From Planctomycetota bacterium (GTDB taxonomy: Bacteria; Planctomycetota; UBA1135; GCA-002686595): 38,029 nt of DNA. The position numbers and the translations under genes are program-made. This document shows, in pieces, positions 1-8,829 of this stretch; positions within the stretch are counted from its first letter, which is position 1; every line of letters begins with the position of its first letter. The notes under the pieces were generated by a model. The model searched no databases. It was not told the origin of the DNA and saw only the letters and a list, made by a program, of their open reading frames with translations. The stretch spans positions 1 to 38,029 of the forward strand of contig JAJDET010000288.1 in assembly GCA_029259655.1 (NCBI GenBank), read 5' to 3'.

Positions 1-108
1 CGGTACCCGCGGCGATGCCTCCGGCGGGCGGAAGAAACCTCATGAAACACGCCGACACCGCCTAGGGCGGTCGGCTCACGAGGGACCGGCGCTGAGGCGC
101 CTTCCTCG

Positions 109-134
109 CGCGCGCGGGCATCCGCCCGTGCGCG
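109..134. other. GC-rich hairpin before the sulfatase-like gene
   Basis: Bases 109-119 and 124-134 form an 11-bp stem with one G-U pair and an ATCC loop. No T run follows. It may end transcription of a gene lying before the window or sit in the leader of the sulfatase-like gene. The possible GTG start at 128 lies inside the second arm, which is one reason to prefer the ATG at 212. The rest of 1-211 holds no gene I can support. Confidence 0.35.
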
Positions 135-211
135 GAGAGTACGGCACTGCGGGAAGAAACGCGCACGACTCACTGTGGGCGTCCAATACCATGCCTCGAC
201 GAAAGGTCGGC

Positions 212-2692
212 ATGAACTACACGACGACGAGACGTCTCTTCACGGCCGCGACCATGGCCTTCATCCTGGTCGGTTGCGGGAACGACGAGGCGTCCTCAAC
301 ACCGACCCTGCACCTCGCGCTCCTCCAGGACAGCGCCTCCGTCGAGAGCGCGGGGCCGCCGCCCGCCGCCCGCCAGGAGATGCACTGGACCTTCCCCGAC
401 GAGAGCTCGGACTGGCTCGCGCTCACGCCCGAAGAATCCGGACTGGGATTGCTCGACGTCTCCGGGATCGACGACGGCCTTCGGCTCTCGATGGCGGACG
501 CCCCGTTCTCCTTTCGCATGGGCGGGATCGTGGCCGAGCTCGAGGATCTGCGCTTCGCCGACTGGGAGAGCCTGAACGTCAAGGCTCGCACCGGCGACCG
601 GTTCGTGGGCGTCACACTTGCCTACAACGTCGACGAGGAGGGGGCGATTCCCGGCGCCGAGTACTTCTTCATGTCGACCGACGAAGCACCGCCGGTCTTC
701 AACGACGGCTCCGTGCAGAGCTACGCCATTCCCCTGCGACCGCGAGGAGGTAGCGAGCCGCCCGAGCTTCTGCGCAGCATCGCGATCGTGCTCGCCGCCC
801 CCGGGCCGGCCGCGATCGACGTCCTCTCGGTCGACCTCGTCCCGCGCGGAGCCGACTACCTGGAGGAATCGGGGACGCGCCAGGTCTCGCGGGCCGGCAA
901 GACGTACCACACGCTCTTCGCGCATGCCCCCGCCGCGCTCTCTTTCCCGGTCGACCTCACTCCCGAGAGCCGGCTCGACTTCGGCCTGACCGTGAATCGG
1001 GGAGAATCGATCACCTACCGCGTGGTCGACGAGCGGGCCGGCGAGAGGCACGTCCTGTTCGAGGAGCGGATCGAGGACCCGGACGCCTGGCACCAGCGAT
1101 CGGTGGACCTCTCCGGTCGGCCCCCCGGCCCCGTCGCGCTCACCCTCGAGGCGCAGAGCGACCTCGCCGGCGCGGTCGCGCTGTGGGGAGCGCCCGTCGT
1201 CTCGAGCGGGCGCGCATCCGAGCGGCCCAACGTCGTCTTCTACGTGATCGACGGCGGCGACGCGGACCTGATGAGCCTGTACGGGTACGGCCGTCCCACG
1301 ACGCCTTTCCTCGAGGAGCTGGCGCAGGAGGGGGTGCTCTTCACTCGCGCCCACTCGAACGCCACCTGGACCCAGCCGTCGACCGTGTCCTTCATGACGT
1401 CGCTGCACCACAGCGTGATCGGCGGTCTCCGGCGAGGCGTGCACTCGTCGTCCGTGCCGGACGGGGCCGTCACGATCGCGGAGCACTTCCGACGCGCCGG
1501 GTATCCGACGGCTTCTTTCACGGCGAACCCGAACGCGGGCCGGATCATCGGTACGGATCGCGGTGTGGACCTCATGCGCGACGTGGAGACCGAGCACCAC
1601 TCGACATCGTCCGTCGACCTGCACGGCTACTTCCGCGAGTTCCGCGAGGCCTACCCGGTGGCCCCGTACTGGGTCCATATCCAGACGACCGACGTGCACG
1701 AGCCCAACGAGCCCGAGGAGCCCTTCGCGGGGCGCTTCGCGAACACCGAGGCTCGCGAGTCGCTCGAGGGCTGGAGCGAGCGAATCTGGCAGGTCGCGTG
1801 GGCCGACTTCGGTACGACCAGCGTGGTGGGCTTCTACGACCTGGCGCTCGACCGCGCGGGGATCGACCGCAAGGAGTACTTCGGAACGCGGCGCGACCTG
1901 TACGACGAGACGATGCTCCACCAGGACCACGAGCTCGAGCGCTTCGTCGCGGATCTCAAGGCGAGAGGCGAGTGGGAGAACACGATCTTCGTGCTCGGCT
2001 CCGACCACGGTCATCCCGCCGGGACGTTCGCCCGCTTCGGGCGCGGCCTGATCGACCCGCAGCCCGAGCCCTGGCAGGGGGCGATGTGCGACGCGTGGGC
2101 GACGCGCATCCCGATGCTCGTCATCTGGCCGAAGAAGATCACCGGCGGCCGGCGGATCGACGCGCCCGTCTCGATGATCGACGTGCTGCCCACGCTGCTC
2201 GAGCTCGCCGACCTGCGTCCTCCGGAAGTGGTCCAGGGTCAATCGCTGGCCCCGCTGCTCCTGGGCCAGGAGCAGGAGCTGGCGCCCGTGATCCTGGACG
2301 AGTTTCGCATCGACGAGCACAGCGGCGAGATGGTCGGGAACATCGAGATCATCGACGGCCGCTGGGGCGCGTCGCTCGAGATCGGCCCGGCTCCCGACGG
2401 CTCACCCACCGAGACCGGACGACGGTCCGTTCCCGCGGGCGGACGCTGGGGCGCCGTGCACCCCTTCTTCCCCGAGGTCCCGCGCCTCCTCCTGTACGAT
2501 CTTGAGGCCGACCCCTTCACGACGCACGCCGTCAACGACGAGCACCCCGAGCTCGTTCAGCACTACACGGAGCTCCTCCTCGAACAGTGGAGTGCCCACC
2601 AGGCGCTGGCTCAGCGCTTCGACCAGGGCGAGGCGGAGCCGATGTCTCCGGAGCAGCTCGAGCAGCTGCGGGCCCTCGGCTACATTCGCTAG
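212..2692 (+). CDS. Sulfatase/alkaline-phosphatase-fold lipoprotein with Thr at the nucleophile position
   Basis: This 826-residue protein is a predicted lipoprotein: the ATG at 212 is followed by a basic stretch, a hydrophobic helix and the lipobox LVGC (Cys22). Residues about 30-335 look like beta-rich carbohydrate-binding-type sequence without a clear family. From about residue 340 comes a sulfatase (alkaline phosphatase superfamily) domain: NVVFYVIDGG with Asp347 as likely metal ligand, the nucleophile segment TWTQPST, and a second metal site GSDHGH (Asp598, His599). True sulfatases carry Cys or Ser in C/S-x-P-x-R, modified to formylglycine. Here the position is Thr387 and the Arg is also Thr, so formylglycine cannot form. 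Thr is the nucleophile in related phosphodiesterases and phosphoethanolamine or phosphoglycerol transferases. The tail EQLRALGYIR is typical of planctomycete-type sulfatases. A GTG at 128 and an ATG at 191 are alternative starts that would bury the signal peptide. Fold sure, reaction unsure. Confidence 0.88.
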   Translation: MNYTTTRRLFTAATMAFILVGCGNDEASSTPTLHLALLQDSASVESAGPPPAARQEMHWTFPDESSDWLALTPEESGLGLLDVSGIDDGLRLSMADAPFSFRMGGIVAELEDLRFADWESLNVKARTGDRFVGVTLAYNVDEEGAIPGAEYFFMSTDEAPPVFNDGSVQSYAIPLRPRGGSEPPELLRSIAIVLAAPGPAAIDVLSVDLVPRGADYLEESGTRQVSRAGKTYHTLFAHAPAALSFPVDLTPESRLDFGLTVNRGESITYRVVDERAGERHVLFEERIEDPDAWHQRSVDLSGRPPGPVALTLEAQSDLAGAVALWGAPVVSSGRASERPNVVFYVIDGGDADLMSLYGYGRPTTPFLEELAQEGVLFTRAHSNATWTQPSTVSFMTSLHHSVIGGLRRGVHSSSVPDGAVTIAEHFRRAGYPTASFTANPNAGRIIGTDRGVDLMRDVETEHHSTSSVDLHGYFREFREAYPVAPYWVHIQTTDVHEPNEPEEPFAGRFANTEARESLEGWSERIWQVAWADFGTTSVVGFYDLALDRAGIDRKEYFGTRRDLYDETMLHQDHELERFVADLKARGEWENTIFVLGSDHGHPAGTFARFGRGLIDPQPEPWQGAMCDAWATRIPMLVIWPKKITGGRRIDAPVSMIDVLPTLLELADLRPPEVVQGQSLAPLLLGQEQELAPVILDEFRIDEHSGEMVGNIEIIDGRWGASLEIGPAPDGSPTETGRRSVPAGGRWGAVHPFFPEVPRLLLYDLEADPFTTHAVNDEHPELVQHYTELLLEQWSAHQALAQRFDQGEAEPMSPEQLEQLRALGYIR

Positions 2693-2701
2693 GGCTAGGT
2701 C

Positions 2702-3250
2702 CTAGGTCCGGCGCTCGAGCCCCTGCTCCAGGAGACCCTCGATCCTCTGCAGGGACTCGCGGATCTCCACCAGCGTGCCCGGTTCGTCGGTCGTCGGCGC
2801 GACGGCGGGCGCCGGGCCGCGCTCGGTCACCTTGTCGCGCTGAGCGAGCACCGCGTCGCGAAAGCCCACCGCGTCGACGACGCCGGGGAGCTGCGCCTGG
2901 CCCATGCCGGTGTTCGCCCCACCGCCGGCCGTCTCGACGCTCAGCGAGCAGAGGCCGAGCGAGCGCAGGATCGGGCCCTCGTTCACGGCCAGGTCGGTGA
3001 TCTTGTCGAGGGGCACGTTCTTCTGCGTGCGGAACAGGAAGCCTCGCCGGATGTTGAGCGAGCGTTCCGTGAGCTCGGCCTGGAGTGCCTCGTACTGCCG
3101 GCGATGGACGCGCTGCCCGATGCCCAGGAGCCAGATCACGAGGAACGGAATCCCGACGATCGACGCCGTGATCCCGACCGTGGAGAGCAGGAGCCAGTAG
3201 CGTGGCAGGCGCTCGTCGAACTCGGCTCGCCGAAGGATGCGATCTTCCAT
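2702..3250 (-). CDS. bPH2 (DUF304/YdbT-like) membrane protein
   Basis: The 182-residue protein has a hydrophobic stretch at about residues 18-44 (one or two membrane passes) and then a bacterial PH domain of the bPH2 family at about 48-135. The family signature is visible: LTERSLNIRRGFLFR followed by VPLDKITDL, where the second part marks the usual conserved Pro-Leu-Asp-Lys. Residues 140-182 form a charged tail that is probably helical (VEIRESLQRIEGLLEQGLE). Members sit in the cytoplasmic membrane; their biochemical role is generally unknown. I chose the ATG at 3250 (MEDRIL) over one 39 bases upstream because family similarity begins there. The gene converges on the sulfatase-like gene with only nine bases between the stop codons, and its start is divergent from the SGNH gene at 3361. 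Confidence 0.85.
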   Translation of the reverse strand: MEDRILRRAEFDERLPRYWLLLSTVGITASIVGIPFLVIWLLGIGQRVHRRQYEALQAELTERSLNIRRGFLFRTQKNVPLDKITDLAVNEGPILRSLGLCSLSVETAGGGANTGMGQAQLPGVVDAVGFRDAVLAQRDKVTERGPAPAVAPTTDEPGTLVEIRESLQRIEGLLEQGLERRT

Positions 3251-3360
3251 TCGGCTCACCAGAGGAGCGAACGGAGCCCCTCCGTGCAAGACCCCCGTGC
3301 CTGTGCGATCCTCGCGCGCCGTCGACCGGTCGGATCGAAGCGGCCGGGGGCGAGAAACGC

Positions 3361-4374
3361 GTGAAGAAAGAACGGCAGCCCACCCGGCACAGACTCCTCC
3401 TCGCGGCGGGATCCCTCCTCCTCACGCCCGTCTTGCTCGAGGTCGGGTCCTACGCCTTCGGCACCTTCGAGCTCGACCTGAAGCCGCCGATGGTCACCAA
3501 CGCCGAGGAGTACTCGCGCGCTCTCCGTCCCGACCCGCTCCTGTTCTGGAGCCTCGCGCCCGACGCCGTGGACGCGAACGGCGTGCGCCTGACCAACGCT
3601 CATGGATTGCGCGGCCCCGCCATCGGACCCAAGCGCGAGGACGAGTACCGGATCCTCTCCCTGGGCGAGTCCTCCACGCATGCGGGCCGCATCCCCTACG
3701 AGAGCACGTACTCCGCGACCCTCCAGCGGCTGCTGTCCAGGGTGGACGGCAAGCGCGTGCGCGTGATCAACGCCGGCGTCCCCGGCTACTCACTCTTCCA
3801 GGGCCACCAGTACCTCGCACACCGCGGGCTCCAGCTGGAGCCCGACCTCGTGTTGCTCTACTTCGGCTACAACGACTTCCTGCCCGTCAGCTACCTCGAG
3901 AGGCAAGGGAGCCGGGGGTTCGACGACGCGGAGCTCCACGAGTACCGCCGCTCGACCCACTACCGAGTCCACACCTTCCTGGGTCGGACGAGCAATCTCT
4001 ACCGCGCCTTCCGGAACTGGCGCGAACCGGGCTCCACGGCCGAGGGAGCCGCGGAAGACCGGCGGCCTCGCGTTCCGGAGGCGAAGCGCCGCGAGCTCCT
4101 GTCGGCCTTCCTCGAGCTCTGCATGCAGCACGAGATCCAGGTCGTGGTGGTCGTCCCCTGGTACATGAAGTTCGAGGACCACGCCCCGCTCCTGCGCGAG
4201 TTCGCCCGCGAGCACGGGCTGCTGGCGATCGACCTCCCGGAGCTCCTGCGAAGGACGCCTCGAAAGCCGCGCGAGGAGTACTTCCTCGATCGCGTGCACC
4301 CCACGGCGGAGGGCCACGAGCTGATAGCGCGAGAGATCCGCAACGGGCTGCTCGCGTTCGGTCGCAACCGCTAG
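3361..4374 (+). CDS. SGNH/GDSL-family hydrolase, membrane-anchored
   Basis: The 337-residue protein starts with a basic N-terminus and one hydrophobic helix (about residues 11-33), so it is probably tethered with its enzyme domain outside. SGNH blocks are clear: ILSLGESSTHAG (block I, Ser104 as nucleophile), NAGVPGYS (Asn138, block II-like), YFGYNDF (Asn171, block III) and DRVHPTAEGH (Asp310 and His313, block V). Such proteins remove or transfer acyl groups, often on surface sugars, but the substrate cannot be read here. The start is the GTG at 3361: earlier in-frame starts would give a long Arg-rich leader overlapping the divergent bPH2 gene. Two more SGNH proteins (6782-7927, 29606-30619) and a relative cut by the window end share this tethered layout. 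Confidence 0.87.
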   Translation: MKKERQPTRHRLLLAAGSLLLTPVLLEVGSYAFGTFELDLKPPMVTNAEEYSRALRPDPLLFWSLAPDAVDANGVRLTNAHGLRGPAIGPKREDEYRILSLGESSTHAGRIPYESTYSATLQRLLSRVDGKRVRVINAGVPGYSLFQGHQYLAHRGLQLEPDLVLLYFGYNDFLPVSYLERQGSRGFDDAELHEYRRSTHYRVHTFLGRTSNLYRAFRNWREPGSTAEGAAEDRRPRVPEAKRRELLSAFLELCMQHEIQVVVVVPWYMKFEDHAPLLREFAREHGLLAIDLPELLRRTPRKPREEYFLDRVHPTAEGHELIAREIRNGLLAFGRNR

Positions 4375-4450
4375 CCACCCGGTGCGCGCGGTCCTAGACT
4401 CCTGGCCCTTCGGCGCTCCGTAGGCGGCGCAGGAGTCTCATCCCATCCAC

Positions 4451-6775
4451 ATGAACGCAGGTCTGTTCCTGATCTCCGCGGCGATCCTCGCCCTCCAGGT
4501 CCTGCACATGCGGATCCTCTCGGTGCAGATGTGGTACCACCACGCCTACATCGTGGTGACCATGGCCATGCTGGGCTTCGCCGTCTCCGGGACGGTCGCG
4601 ACCCTGTGGCCGACGTCGAAGGAGGAGGCTCCGCGACGCATCGCCTGGTGCAGCACGCTCTTCGGCGTCACCGCCGTGGTCGGGCACGTGCTGATCACGA
4701 CCATCGCCTACGGCGAGACGACGATCTCCGGTTTCCTGATCCTGCTGTCCCCGTACTTCTTCGGCGGCATGGTCGTCACCCTGGTCCTGTCCACCACGGA
4801 CCGGGTGAGCTTCCGCTACTTCGTCAACCTGCTGGGCAGCGCGCTCGGAGGCTGGCTCTTCATCGTCCTGATCCAGTCCCTGGGCGGTGAGCGGTTGCTC
4901 GTGTTCTGCGCCGCCATCGGTCCGCTCTCTGCGCTCTTTTTCCTGCGCGGAGCTCGGGCCCCGAAGACAGCCGGAGTGGCGCTCGCCTCGCTCGCGGGCT
5001 GCGCGGTGCTCTTCGCGACCCAGCCGGGGTTCCTGGACATCATCATCGCGCCGGACAAGCGCCAGCACCTCGACGGCGAGATCGTCGAACAGCGCTGGAC
5101 ACCTCTGGCCCGGCTGGATCTCGTCGCACACCCGCCCAAGTACCCCGCGGTCGAGCCCGACCGCTACCAGATCGTCCAGGACGGGGCCGCCGGGACCGTC
5201 ATGCCCTCGGCGGAGACCTGGAAGCCCTTCGCGGCGTTCGACTCCCACGCCGTCGCCTACGTGCCGGCGGTCCGGCGCCTCGAGGAGACGGGGCGTGCGC
5301 CCAAGGTCGCGATCATCGGGCTCGGCGGGGGCATGGACGTCCGCTACGCGGTGGAGATCGGTGCCTCGCGCGTACTCGGTCTCGAGATCAACCAGGAGAT
5401 GATCGACATTACCGGGAGGGACTACGCCGAGTTCAACGGCGGCGTGTACCAGCTCCCCGGTGTCGAGATCGTGCTCGGCGAGGGCCGCAGCACCCTGCAG
5501 CGCCTGGGCGAGAAGTTCGACGTCATCAGTCTGGCGGGCGCCGACACCTACACCGCCGGAGCCTACGGCGCGTTCGTCCTCTCGGAGTCCTACCTCTACA
5601 CCGCGGAGGCGCTGGACGTCTATCTGGACGCGCTCGAGCCGGGCGGGACGGTCGGCATCCTGCGCTTCTACGACATCCCACCGCGCGAGACCCTGAGGCT
5701 GTTCGGGATGGCGCTGGAGCAGCTCCGCAAGCGGGGCGTCGAGGAACCCTGGCGCAACGTCGCCGTGGTGCGCAAGTTCTGGATGAGCGGGACGGTCATC
5801 GCGAACGAGCCCCTCGAGGCAGCGGATCTTGCGCTGTACGCCGCGGCGGACAATCCCGCGGGCGACCTCAGCGAGGCGCTCTACGTACCCGGCCTGGAGA
5901 AGACGAACCCGTTCACCGAGCTCGCGCAAGCCTTCCGCGACGGCACGGAGGACGAGTTCTACGCCGGCTACCCGGTCGACGTCCGCGGCGTCACGGACGA
6001 CTCCCCGTTCTACTTCAACTTCCACCACGTGTGGGACATGGCGGTGATCGAGGACTCCGCGTTCGCCAAGGAGTTCAACGCGACACTCCCGATCGCCCCC
6101 AGCATCCTGCGGAACCTCTTGCTCCAGATCGGAGCGCTCGTCGCCGTGCTGGTGATCGCTCCCCTCTTCCTGCTCCGGAGGAGCGGACTGGCGTGCGAGA
6201 ACGCGGGCCGCCACCTGGCGTTCTTCCTCGCGATCGGCGCGGGGTTCATGTTCCTCGAGATCAGCACGGTCCAGAAGCTGATCCTCTTCCTCGGGCACCC
6301 GACCTATTCGCTCACCGTGGTGCTCTTCAGCTTCCTGTTCTTCGCGGGCCTGGGAAGCCTCGCCTCGTCGCGCCTGATTCGCGACGAGGTCAAGGGACTC
6401 CGGACGCTCGCCCTGGTGCTCCCGGGCCTGATCATTCTCTTCGCCCTGGGACTCAACCTGCTCCTGCCCGGGCTCCTGCACCTTCCGCTCCCGGCACGGG
6501 TCTGCGTCGCCATCGCGCTCCTGGCCCCGGTCAACTTCGTCATGGGCATGCCGTTCCCGGTCGGCCTCACCCGGCTCAAGCGGCTCCAGCCGAAGCTGGT
6601 CCCCTGGGCGATCGGGGCGAACGGGGGGGCGAGCGTCATCGGCTCGGTCCTGGCCGTCATCCTCGCGATGGAGGTCGGCTTCCGCGCGGTCGCAGTAGCC
6701 GCGCTCCTGGTCTACATCGTCGGACTGCTGGTGGTCACGACCGGACCGCTCGGATCGCGCGCGGCAACGAACTGA
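4451..6775 (+). CDS. Polytopic membrane protein with spermidine-synthase-like methyltransferase-fold domain
   Basis: The 774-residue protein has three parts. Residues 1-190 hold about six membrane helices. Residues about 210-430 hold a spermidine-synthase-like Rossmann domain with the nucleotide-binding loop IIGLGGGMDVRYA (290-296), an acidic strand end at Glu312 (GLEINQ), and VLGEGRSTLQ after it. Residues about 555-770 hold six or seven further helices. This helix-enzyme-helix layout is known from membrane-bound relatives of polyamine aminopropyltransferases. In soluble enzymes an Asp of a D-x-Y-type motif activates the amine; here the matching stretch reads SLAGADTYTAG, with an Asp just before T-Y, so activity is uncertain. 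The ATG at 4451 begins directly with a membrane helix; no good Shine-Dalgarno sequence is visible. The gene converges with the SGNH gene six bases away. Confidence 0.85.
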   Translation: MNAGLFLISAAILALQVLHMRILSVQMWYHHAYIVVTMAMLGFAVSGTVATLWPTSKEEAPRRIAWCSTLFGVTAVVGHVLITTIAYGETTISGFLILLSPYFFGGMVVTLVLSTTDRVSFRYFVNLLGSALGGWLFIVLIQSLGGERLLVFCAAIGPLSALFFLRGARAPKTAGVALASLAGCAVLFATQPGFLDIIIAPDKRQHLDGEIVEQRWTPLARLDLVAHPPKYPAVEPDRYQIVQDGAAGTVMPSAETWKPFAAFDSHAVAYVPAVRRLEETGRAPKVAIIGLGGGMDVRYAVEIGASRVLGLEINQEMIDITGRDYAEFNGGVYQLPGVEIVLGEGRSTLQRLGEKFDVISLAGADTYTAGAYGAFVLSESYLYTAEALDVYLDALEPGGTVGILRFYDIPPRETLRLFGMALEQLRKRGVEEPWRNVAVVRKFWMSGTVIANEPLEAADLALYAAADNPAGDLSEALYVPGLEKTNPFTELAQAFRDGTEDEFYAGYPVDVRGVTDDSPFYFNFHHVWDMAVIEDSAFAKEFNATLPIAPSILRNLLLQIGALVAVLVIAPLFLLRRSGLACENAGRHLAFFLAIGAGFMFLEISTVQKLILFLGHPTYSLTVVLFSFLFFAGLGSLASSRLIRDEVKGLRTLALVLPGLIILFALGLNLLLPGLLHLPLPARVCVAIALLAPVNFVMGMPFPVGLTRLKRLQPKLVPWAIGANGGASVIGSVLAVILAMEVGFRAVAVAALLVYIVGLLVVTTGPLGSRAATN

Positions 6776-6781
6776 CGGGCG

Positions 6782-7927
6782 TCAGTCACCCACGACGAGC
6801 GGGAGCAGCCGCAATGCGAGCTCTTCGGCGATGAGTCGGTTGCCGCGGTCGCCGAAGTGCACGGAGTCCAGGAAGAGCTCGACCTCGCCCCGGACTCCGT
6901 CGAAGAGCGAGCGGAGGTCGAACACGTGGAGCCGCGGATCGGTGAGCTCGCCGAGCTGTCCGATCACCTCGTCGTAGGCGTTCCGATAGTAGGACACCGT
7001 CTCGTCCTCCTTCGTCCACTCCAGCTCGCGCGACGTCAAGGGCTTCCCCGTGAGGTGGATGGTCGGCTGGAGGAAGAAGGCGTAGGAGATGCCCTCTGGT
7101 TCGAGGACGTGCAGGATCTGGCGGACGTTGCGCGTCAACCGCTCCCCGATCAGCGCGGGCGTGGGTGGGGTCGGCTCCGGATAGGCGACGTTGAAGACGA
7201 GGTTCTCGTCGACCAGCTCCAGGACGTCGTTCTGCAGTCGGAAGAAGAGCTCGTCCGCGTACGAGCGGAACCACAGGACGTTCTTCTTCTCCTCGGCCCA
7301 GCGGATGTCGTTCACGCCGGAGAAGGACACGATCAGATCCGGCTCGAGGTCTGCGACGCGGTTGACGACGAGGATCCGTTCGTGCGTCGTGGTCCACGCC
7401 GGGTTGGCGAGCGGGTACACCTCGATCTCCTTGGTGAACGCCTCGGGCTTCCGCTCGTTCAGGAAGGTCTCGAGGAAACCGCCGATCGTGGTCGCGTCGC
7501 TGGGCGCGGCCGAACCGTACATCGTCGAGCCGCCCAGCACGAAGATCCGGTAGGTGTCCCGGGACTTCACGACGGTGAGCTCCCGCTCCGTCCGGCACGA
7601 GTACAGGTTGATGCTGGCCGTCGCGCTCTTTCCCGGCCGCGGTAAGTGCCCGACGAAGGGCGCCATGACACACGGCACGACCCAGGAGTACCCATCCATC
7701 TCCCTCCGGGCGGTCTCGGGGTCGAGGTAGACCTCTGCGAACCGGTCGCGCTTCTCCTCGTCATCGACGAAGTAGCCGAAGGTCTCTTGCTCCCTGAAAC
7801 CCTCCACCCTTGCGCGCAGCGGCGCCACCGCGGACTCGCGCCCGACGTAGAAACCGCCGGCCAGCGCGACCGAGAAGCCGACGACCTGAATGCCGATGAG
7901 GATCAACCTCGCACGTCGAGAAGACAT
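6782..7927 (-). CDS. SGNH/GDSL-family hydrolase, membrane-anchored
   Basis: The 381-residue protein has a single N-terminal hydrophobic helix (about residues 8-28) and then a roughly 90-residue spacer before the SGNH core. Block I is FVLGGSTMYGS (Ser134), block II NPAWTTTH (Asn175), block III SGVNDIRW (Asn206), and block V LDSVHFGDRG (Asp354, His357), so all four catalytic positions are present. The product probably acts outside the cytoplasmic membrane as an esterase or acyltransferase; the substrate is unknown. The ATG at 7927 is preceded by GGGAGAG as ribosome binding site and lies 14 bases beyond the stop of the broken transporter gene, so the two were probably one operon. Loss of the transporter may leave this gene dependent on readthrough from the same promoter. 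It converges with the spermidine-synthase-like gene, six bases away. Confidence 0.88.
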   Translation of the reverse strand: MSSRRARLILIGIQVVGFSVALAGGFYVGRESAVAPLRARVEGFREQETFGYFVDDEEKRDRFAEVYLDPETARREMDGYSWVVPCVMAPFVGHLPRPGKSATASINLYSCRTERELTVVKSRDTYRIFVLGGSTMYGSAAPSDATTIGGFLETFLNERKPEAFTKEIEVYPLANPAWTTTHERILVVNRVADLEPDLIVSFSGVNDIRWAEEKKNVLWFRSYADELFFRLQNDVLELVDENLVFNVAYPEPTPPTPALIGERLTRNVRQILHVLEPEGISYAFFLQPTIHLTGKPLTSRELEWTKEDETVSYYRNAYDEVIGQLGELTDPRLHVFDLRSLFDGVRGEVELFLDSVHFGDRGNRLIAEELALRLLPLVVGD

Positions 7928-7941
7928 GTCCCGCTCTCCCG

Positions 7942-8777
7942 TCAAGACGTGTAGTAGGTCGGCGCCCCCGGCCCCACGGGGAGGTCGAAGACGAACACCC
8001 ACAGGTAGAACAGCACCATCCAACCGAGGAGGTAGGCGATCGAGTACGGGATCATCATCGAGATGAGCGTTCCGATCCCGAGCTTTCTGTCGTAGCGCAT
8101 CGCGAACGCCAGGATCAGACCGAAGTAGCTCATCATCGGCGTGATGATGTTGGTCGTGGAGTCCCCGATGCGGTACGCCGCCTGGATCACCTGCGGGCTG
8201 TAGCCGACGCTCATCAGCATCGGCACGAAGATCGGAGCCGTGACCGCCCACTGTGCGGAAGCGCTGCCCAGCATCAAGTTAACGCAGCAGCACATCAGAA
8301 TGAAAGGCACGAAGACCGCCGGCCCCGTGAGCCCCAGTCCCGGAGCAGGTCGGCCCCGACCACTGCCGTGATGGTCCCCAGCACGAGGGCCCGGATGCCG
8401 GCGCCGAGGAGCCCGGACCGCTCGGCCACTCCCACGCCGAGCAGGGCGACGAGCACCGTCCCGAGCGGCGCGAACGAGGTGAAGTTCGTCACCAGGTTCA
8501 TTCCGATGCGGCGCAATCCCTCCGGGTTGAGGAGGCTGACGGCTCGGATGATGCCCTCCTCCGTCCTGCCCTTCGCCCCTTCGGGGCGCGGGTCCAGGAC
8601 CTGCCACTCGAAGTACCCGGCGACCCCCGAGAGCAGGAGCACGCCCAGAACGATGAGTGCGAACAGCGTGACCGGATGCGGCAGGAGGTTCCCGAGCCAC
8701 TCGACCACGTCGAGGAAGCGGGCGATGGGATTGCGACGCGGCCGACCCCCCCCGGAGTCGCTCTGAGCTCTGGACAT
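7942..8777 (-). pseudogene. abgT: AbgT-family transporter, internally deleted and frameshifted
   Basis: The first about 146 codons match the N-terminal part of AbgT-type transporters (aminobenzoyl-glutamate or drug efflux family): RFLDVVEWLGNLLPHPVTLF, then NFTSFAPLGTVLVALLGVGV and ERSGLLGAGIRALVLGT. The last about 131 codons, in another frame, match the C-terminal end: NLMLGSASAQWAV, YRIGDSTTNIITP, RYDRKLGIGTLI and PVGPGAPTYY. Family members have about 500 residues; both parts together give only about 278. The missing piece is the middle, about 230 residues, lost near 8375-8390, where LVLGT runs straight into VVGADLLRD, which resembles a segment late in the protein. A missing G between 8337 and 8338 then breaks the frame (RD-LGLTGP would be restored by one base). 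Two separate lesions argue for a real pseudogene rather than one sequencing error. The original start is the ATG at 8777. Confidence 0.85.
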
Positions 8778-8829
8778 GGGCGCCTACGGTAGTCGATCGG
8801 CGCCCGCGGACCTCGCCCGCGCTCCGGGC

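Noticed and set aside
3-65. Twenty-codon open frame ending in TAG, possible 3' end of an upstream gene
   Set aside because: Too short and without recognisable sequence; cannot be told from chance.
128-211. Earlier GTG start of the sulfatase-like gene
   Set aside because: It would put 28 residues before the signal peptide and lies in a hairpin arm.
296-2320. Long open frame on the minus strand opposite the sulfatase-like gene
   Set aside because: Arg/Val/Glu-rich sequence with no domain; a shadow of the real gene in GC-rich DNA. The same holds for 4394-6481 and 15743-18499 on the minus strand and 25449-28124 on the plus strand.
8295-8777. N-terminal AbgT fragment as an independent 160-residue protein
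   Set aside because: Its last residues are frameshifted nonsense and the rest of the transporter follows in another frame; treated as one pseudogene.
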